NCBI GenBank assembly: GCA_900767675.1
Contig: CAAFZX010000035.1
Location: 1-64,000, forward strand
DNA: 64,000 bases
Direction of reading: 5' to 3'
Source of the DNA: an uncultured Collinsella sp.
Lineage (GTDB): Bacteria > Actinomycetota > Coriobacteriia > Coriobacteriales > Coriobacteriaceae
Each line of letters opens with the position of its first letter. Positions within the stretch are counted from its first letter, which is position 1. Made by a program: the position numbers and the translations under genes. The notes under the pieces are model-generated. The model was given only the letters and a program-made list of their open reading frames with translations, was not told the origin of the DNA and searched no databases. Shown here piece by piece: positions 60,121 to 64,000 of the stretch.

Positions 60121-61718
60121 TGTCCGAAACCCTCAATGCCCAGGATATCGCCAAGAAACTGCAGGAGCAGCTCACGAGCCTCTCCGCGACGGTCGATACG
60201 CATGAGGTTTCAACGGTCGACGAGGTAGGCGACGGCATCGCGCGCGTCTCCGGCCTCAAGAGCGCCATGGCAGGCGAGCTTCTGGAGTTCAAGAGCTCCG
60301 ATACCGGTGAGACCGTCTTCGGCCTCGCCCAGAACCTTGACCGCGACGAGGTCGGCGCCGTTCTGTTTGGTGCCGTCGACTCCATCAAGGAAGGCGACGA
60401 GTGCCGCACCACTGGCCGCATTATGGATATCCCCGTGAGCCGTGCCATGCTCGGCCGCGTCGTCAATCCGCTCGGCCAGCCCATCGACGGTTTGGGCGAC
60501 ATTGTCGCCACGCACCGTCGTCCCATCGAGTTCAAGGCCCCCGGCGTTATCGACCGTACCCCGGTGTGCGAGCCGGTTCAGACCGGCCTGTTGGCTATCG
60601 ACTCCATGGTGCCTATCGGCCGCGGCCAGCGCGAGCTTATCATCGGCGACCGTAAGACCGGTAAAACCGCCATCGCCATCGACGCTATCCTCAACCAGCG
60701 TGGCAAGGGCATGGTCTGCATCTATGTCGCCATCGGCCAGAAGGCCTCCACGGTTGCCAACATCCGCGAGACCCTCGCTCAGCACGGTGCGCTCGACTAC
60801 ACCATCATCGTTTCGGCCACCGCTGCCGATTCCGCCCCTATGCAGTACATCGCGCCTATGGCCGGTGCCGCTATCGGCGAGTTCTTCATGTACAACGGCG
60901 AGGACGGCAAGCCCGCCAGCGAGACCAACCCCGGCGGCCACGTGCTCGTCATCTACGACGACCTGTCCAAGCAGGCTGTGGCCTACCGTCAGATGTCGCT
61001 GACGCTGCATCGTCCGCCCGGACGCGAGGCCTATCCTGGCGACATCTTCTACCTGCACTCTCGTCTGCTCGAGCGTGCCGTCAAGATGTCCAAGAAGAAC
61101 GGTTACGGCTCCATGACGGCACTGCCGATCATCGAGACCCAGGACGGCGACGTCTCGGCCTACATTCCGACCAACGTCATTTCCATTACCGATGGTCAGA
61201 TCTACCTGCAGTCCGAGCTCTTCTTCCAGGGTCAGCGCCCGGCAGTCGACGTGGGCATCTCCGTGTCCCGCGTCGGTGGCGACGCTCAGACCAAGGCTAT
61301 GAAGCAGGTTGCCGGCAACCTTCGCCTGGACCTCGCTTCGTACCAGGAGCTCGCTGGCTTTACGCAGTTCGGCTCCGACCTCGACGAGGCTACTCAGAAG
61401 CAGCTGACCCATGGTGCTCGCATGACCGAGCTCCTGAAGCAGCCGCGTTACAAGCCGTTTGAGGTTGGCGAGCAGATCGTTACGCTGTTCGCTGGCAACG
61501 AGGGCTTCCTGGATGACCTGGAGATCGCCGACGTGCTGCCCTTCCGTGCCGAGCTCATCGAGTACATGGACAATGGCTTTGGTTCGCTGCTCGACAAGGT
61601 TCGCGCCAAGAAGATCGATGATGACACCAAGGCTGAGCTCTTGCGCGTCATCGGCGACTTCAAACAGCAGTTCATGGCCAAGCACCATTCGGATGTTTCT
61701 GGATCAGAGGAGAACTAA
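60120..61718 (+). CDS. atpA: F1Fo ATP synthase subunit alpha
   Basis: This 532-residue non-catalytic nucleotide-binding subunit of F1 has Walker A GDRKTGKTAIAI near residue 178, QGRGQRELI-like family segments (VPIGRGQRELIIGD) and the arginine-finger region ISVSRVGGDAQT. Length and order are normal. It is coupled to atpH by a one-base overlap. Confidence 0.97.
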   Translation: MSETLNAQDIAKKLQEQLTSLSATVDTHEVSTVDEVGDGIARVSGLKSAMAGELLEFKSSDTGETVFGLAQNLDRDEVGAVLFGAVDSIKEGDECRTTGRIMDIPVSRAMLGRVVNPLGQPIDGLGDIVATHRRPIEFKAPGVIDRTPVCEPVQTGLLAIDSMVPIGRGQRELIIGDRKTGKTAIAIDAILNQRGKGMVCIYVAIGQKASTVANIRETLAQHGALDYTIIVSATAADSAPMQYIAPMAGAAIGEFFMYNGEDGKPASETNPGGHVLVIYDDLSKQAVAYRQMSLTLHRPPGREAYPGDIFYLHSRLLERAVKMSKKNGYGSMTALPIIETQDGDVSAYIPTNVISITDGQIYLQSELFFQGQRPAVDVGISVSRVGGDAQTKAMKQVAGNLRLDLASYQELAGFTQFGSDLDEATQKQLTHGARMTELLKQPRYKPFEVGEQIVTLFAGNEGFLDDLEIADVLPFRAELIEYMDNGFGSLLDKVRAKKIDDDTKAELLRVIGDFKQQFMAKHHSDVSGSEEN

Positions 61719-61723
61719 GCCCC

Positions 61724-62631
61724 ATGGCCAACCTTCGCGACATTAAGAAGCGAATCTCCTCGGTTACCACGACCAAGCAGATCACGCGCACGATGGAGAT
61801 GGTCTCTACGGCCAAGATCCGTCGTGCCCTCGATCGCTCCAAGCAGGCCGAGCCCTATAAGGAGGCGCTGACCGACGTCATGTTGACGGTCGCCGGCGAC
61901 GCCTCCTGTTCGGGCACCGATCCCATGCTGCAGAAGCATGAGAGCGTCAAGCATGGCCTGATTGTCGTTATTGCCTCGGACCGCGGCCTTGCCGGCGGTT
62001 TCAATACGACGGTGGAGCGCACGGCCGAAAAGCTCGCCGCTTCTTGGGCGAACGACGGCATCGAGTGCGAGATCATCGCGTGCGGGCGTAAGCCGGCCAC
62101 GTATTTTCGTGACCGCGCAAACGTTGTCATGCACTTTGAGGGCAACTCCTCTGAGCCCGATTTCAATCAGGCCCGCATGATTTCCTCTCATATCTGCGAT
62201 GCGTATCGTGCCGGTGAGCTTGACCGTGTCGAGCTTGTCTACCACCACGCCAAGAACCGCGTGGATCAGGAGCTTCGCGTCGAGCATCTGTTGCCGCTCG
62301 ACCCCGAGATGATCGCTATGGCCCACGGTCCGCGTAAGAACGAGACCGACGCCCCTAAGCGCATCTCGTCCACGTTCGAGTTCGTGCCCTCTCCCGAGCA
62401 TGTTCTCGGCAAGCTTGTGCCGTCTTATATCCTGACGGTCATCTACCAGGCCCTGATCGATTCGGCGGCTGCCGAGCAGGGTGCACGCCGCAAGGCCATG
62501 CACTCCGCGACGGAAAACGCCACCGCGATCATCTCGACCCTTACCCGCACGTATAGTCGCGTGCGCCAGGCTTCGATCACGACCGAGATTAACGAGATCG
62601 TCGGCGGAGCCTCAGCATTGGAGGAACAGTA

Positions 62632-62632
<1 letters not shown>
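61724..62632 (+). CDS. atpG: F1Fo ATP synthase subunit gamma
   Basis: This 302-residue rotor shaft has the N-terminal helix LRDIKKRISSVTTTKQITRTMEMVSTAKI and the C-terminal ENATAIISTLTRTYSRVRQASITTEINEIVGGASAL, the two coiled arms of gamma. The Rossmann-like middle (VIASDRGLAGGFN) is normal. It overlaps atpD by one base. Confidence 0.96.

Positions 62633-64000
<1,368 letters not shown>

Overview
The window looks like a chromosomal segment of a gut Coriobacteriia, most probably Collinsella. It is GC-rich with strong G/C third-position bias. Its protein families, the upp-atpIBEFHAGD order, the prfA-prmC-tsaC order, many small palindromic intergenic repeats and a giant LPxTG isopeptide-domain adhesin all fit that group. 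The genus is inferred from protein and repeat style; no rRNA or tRNA gene is present to prove it.

Layout. 1-2700: nested inverted repeats, then a minus-strand LTA-synthase-type phosphoglycerol transferase. 2.9-8.6 kb: nitroreductase, then a potassium block (Kup transporter, a 56-residue membrane peptide, a KdpD-type kinase lacking the usual cytosolic N-terminus, KdpE). 8.7-15.6 kb: RlmKL with a degenerate RlmL half, HAD phosphatase, transaldolase-like enzyme, Tex. 16-20.5 kb: a minus-strand oxidoreductase/MFS/SDR cluster with a divergent LysR gene. 20.7-24.9 kb: a MarR-controlled heterodimeric ABC exporter. 25.5-28.8 kb: pyridoxamine kinase, a TIGR04076-like protein, an AAA/DUF4143 ATPase and a low-molecular-weight phosphatase. 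28.8-32.9 kb: an RpiR regulator divergent from a GH4 6-phospho-alpha-glucosidase and its PTS IIBC. 33-41.1 kb: MFS exporter, acidic membrane protein, aldose epimerase, amino-acid ABC transporter and M20 peptidase. 41.1-50.2 kb: the giant adhesin island. 50.4-57.3 kb: prfA, prmC, a HigB/HigA-type toxin-antitoxin pair, tsaC, glpK, upp. 57.5-64 kb: the F1Fo ATP synthase operon, cut inside atpD.

The most notable system is the adhesin switch. A G10 tract (41360-41369) lies in a 27-codon leader ORF that has a strong ribosome binding site. With ten Gs the leader ends at a TGA 28 nt before the adhesin start. With nine (or twelve) Gs the leader would be fused in frame to the 2735-residue adhesin, whose 13 FctA-like repeats end in an LPYTG sorting signal. 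This predicts slipped-strand phase variation of a gut surface fibre. The island is bounded by the two halves of one dispersed palindromic repeat, each keeping a GACTGA hexamer as in a target duplication, and carries a decayed IS1595-like transposase end.

The second theme is non-coding repeats. There are seven full copies and one split copy of a GTGACAAAGGGACAGTCCCTTTGTCAC-like palindrome, two MITE-like elements with CTATCTACTACG-type ends, and two ~144 bp elements directly after stop codons whose stems differ in sequence but keep pairing (covariation), which suggests a conserved RNA structure.
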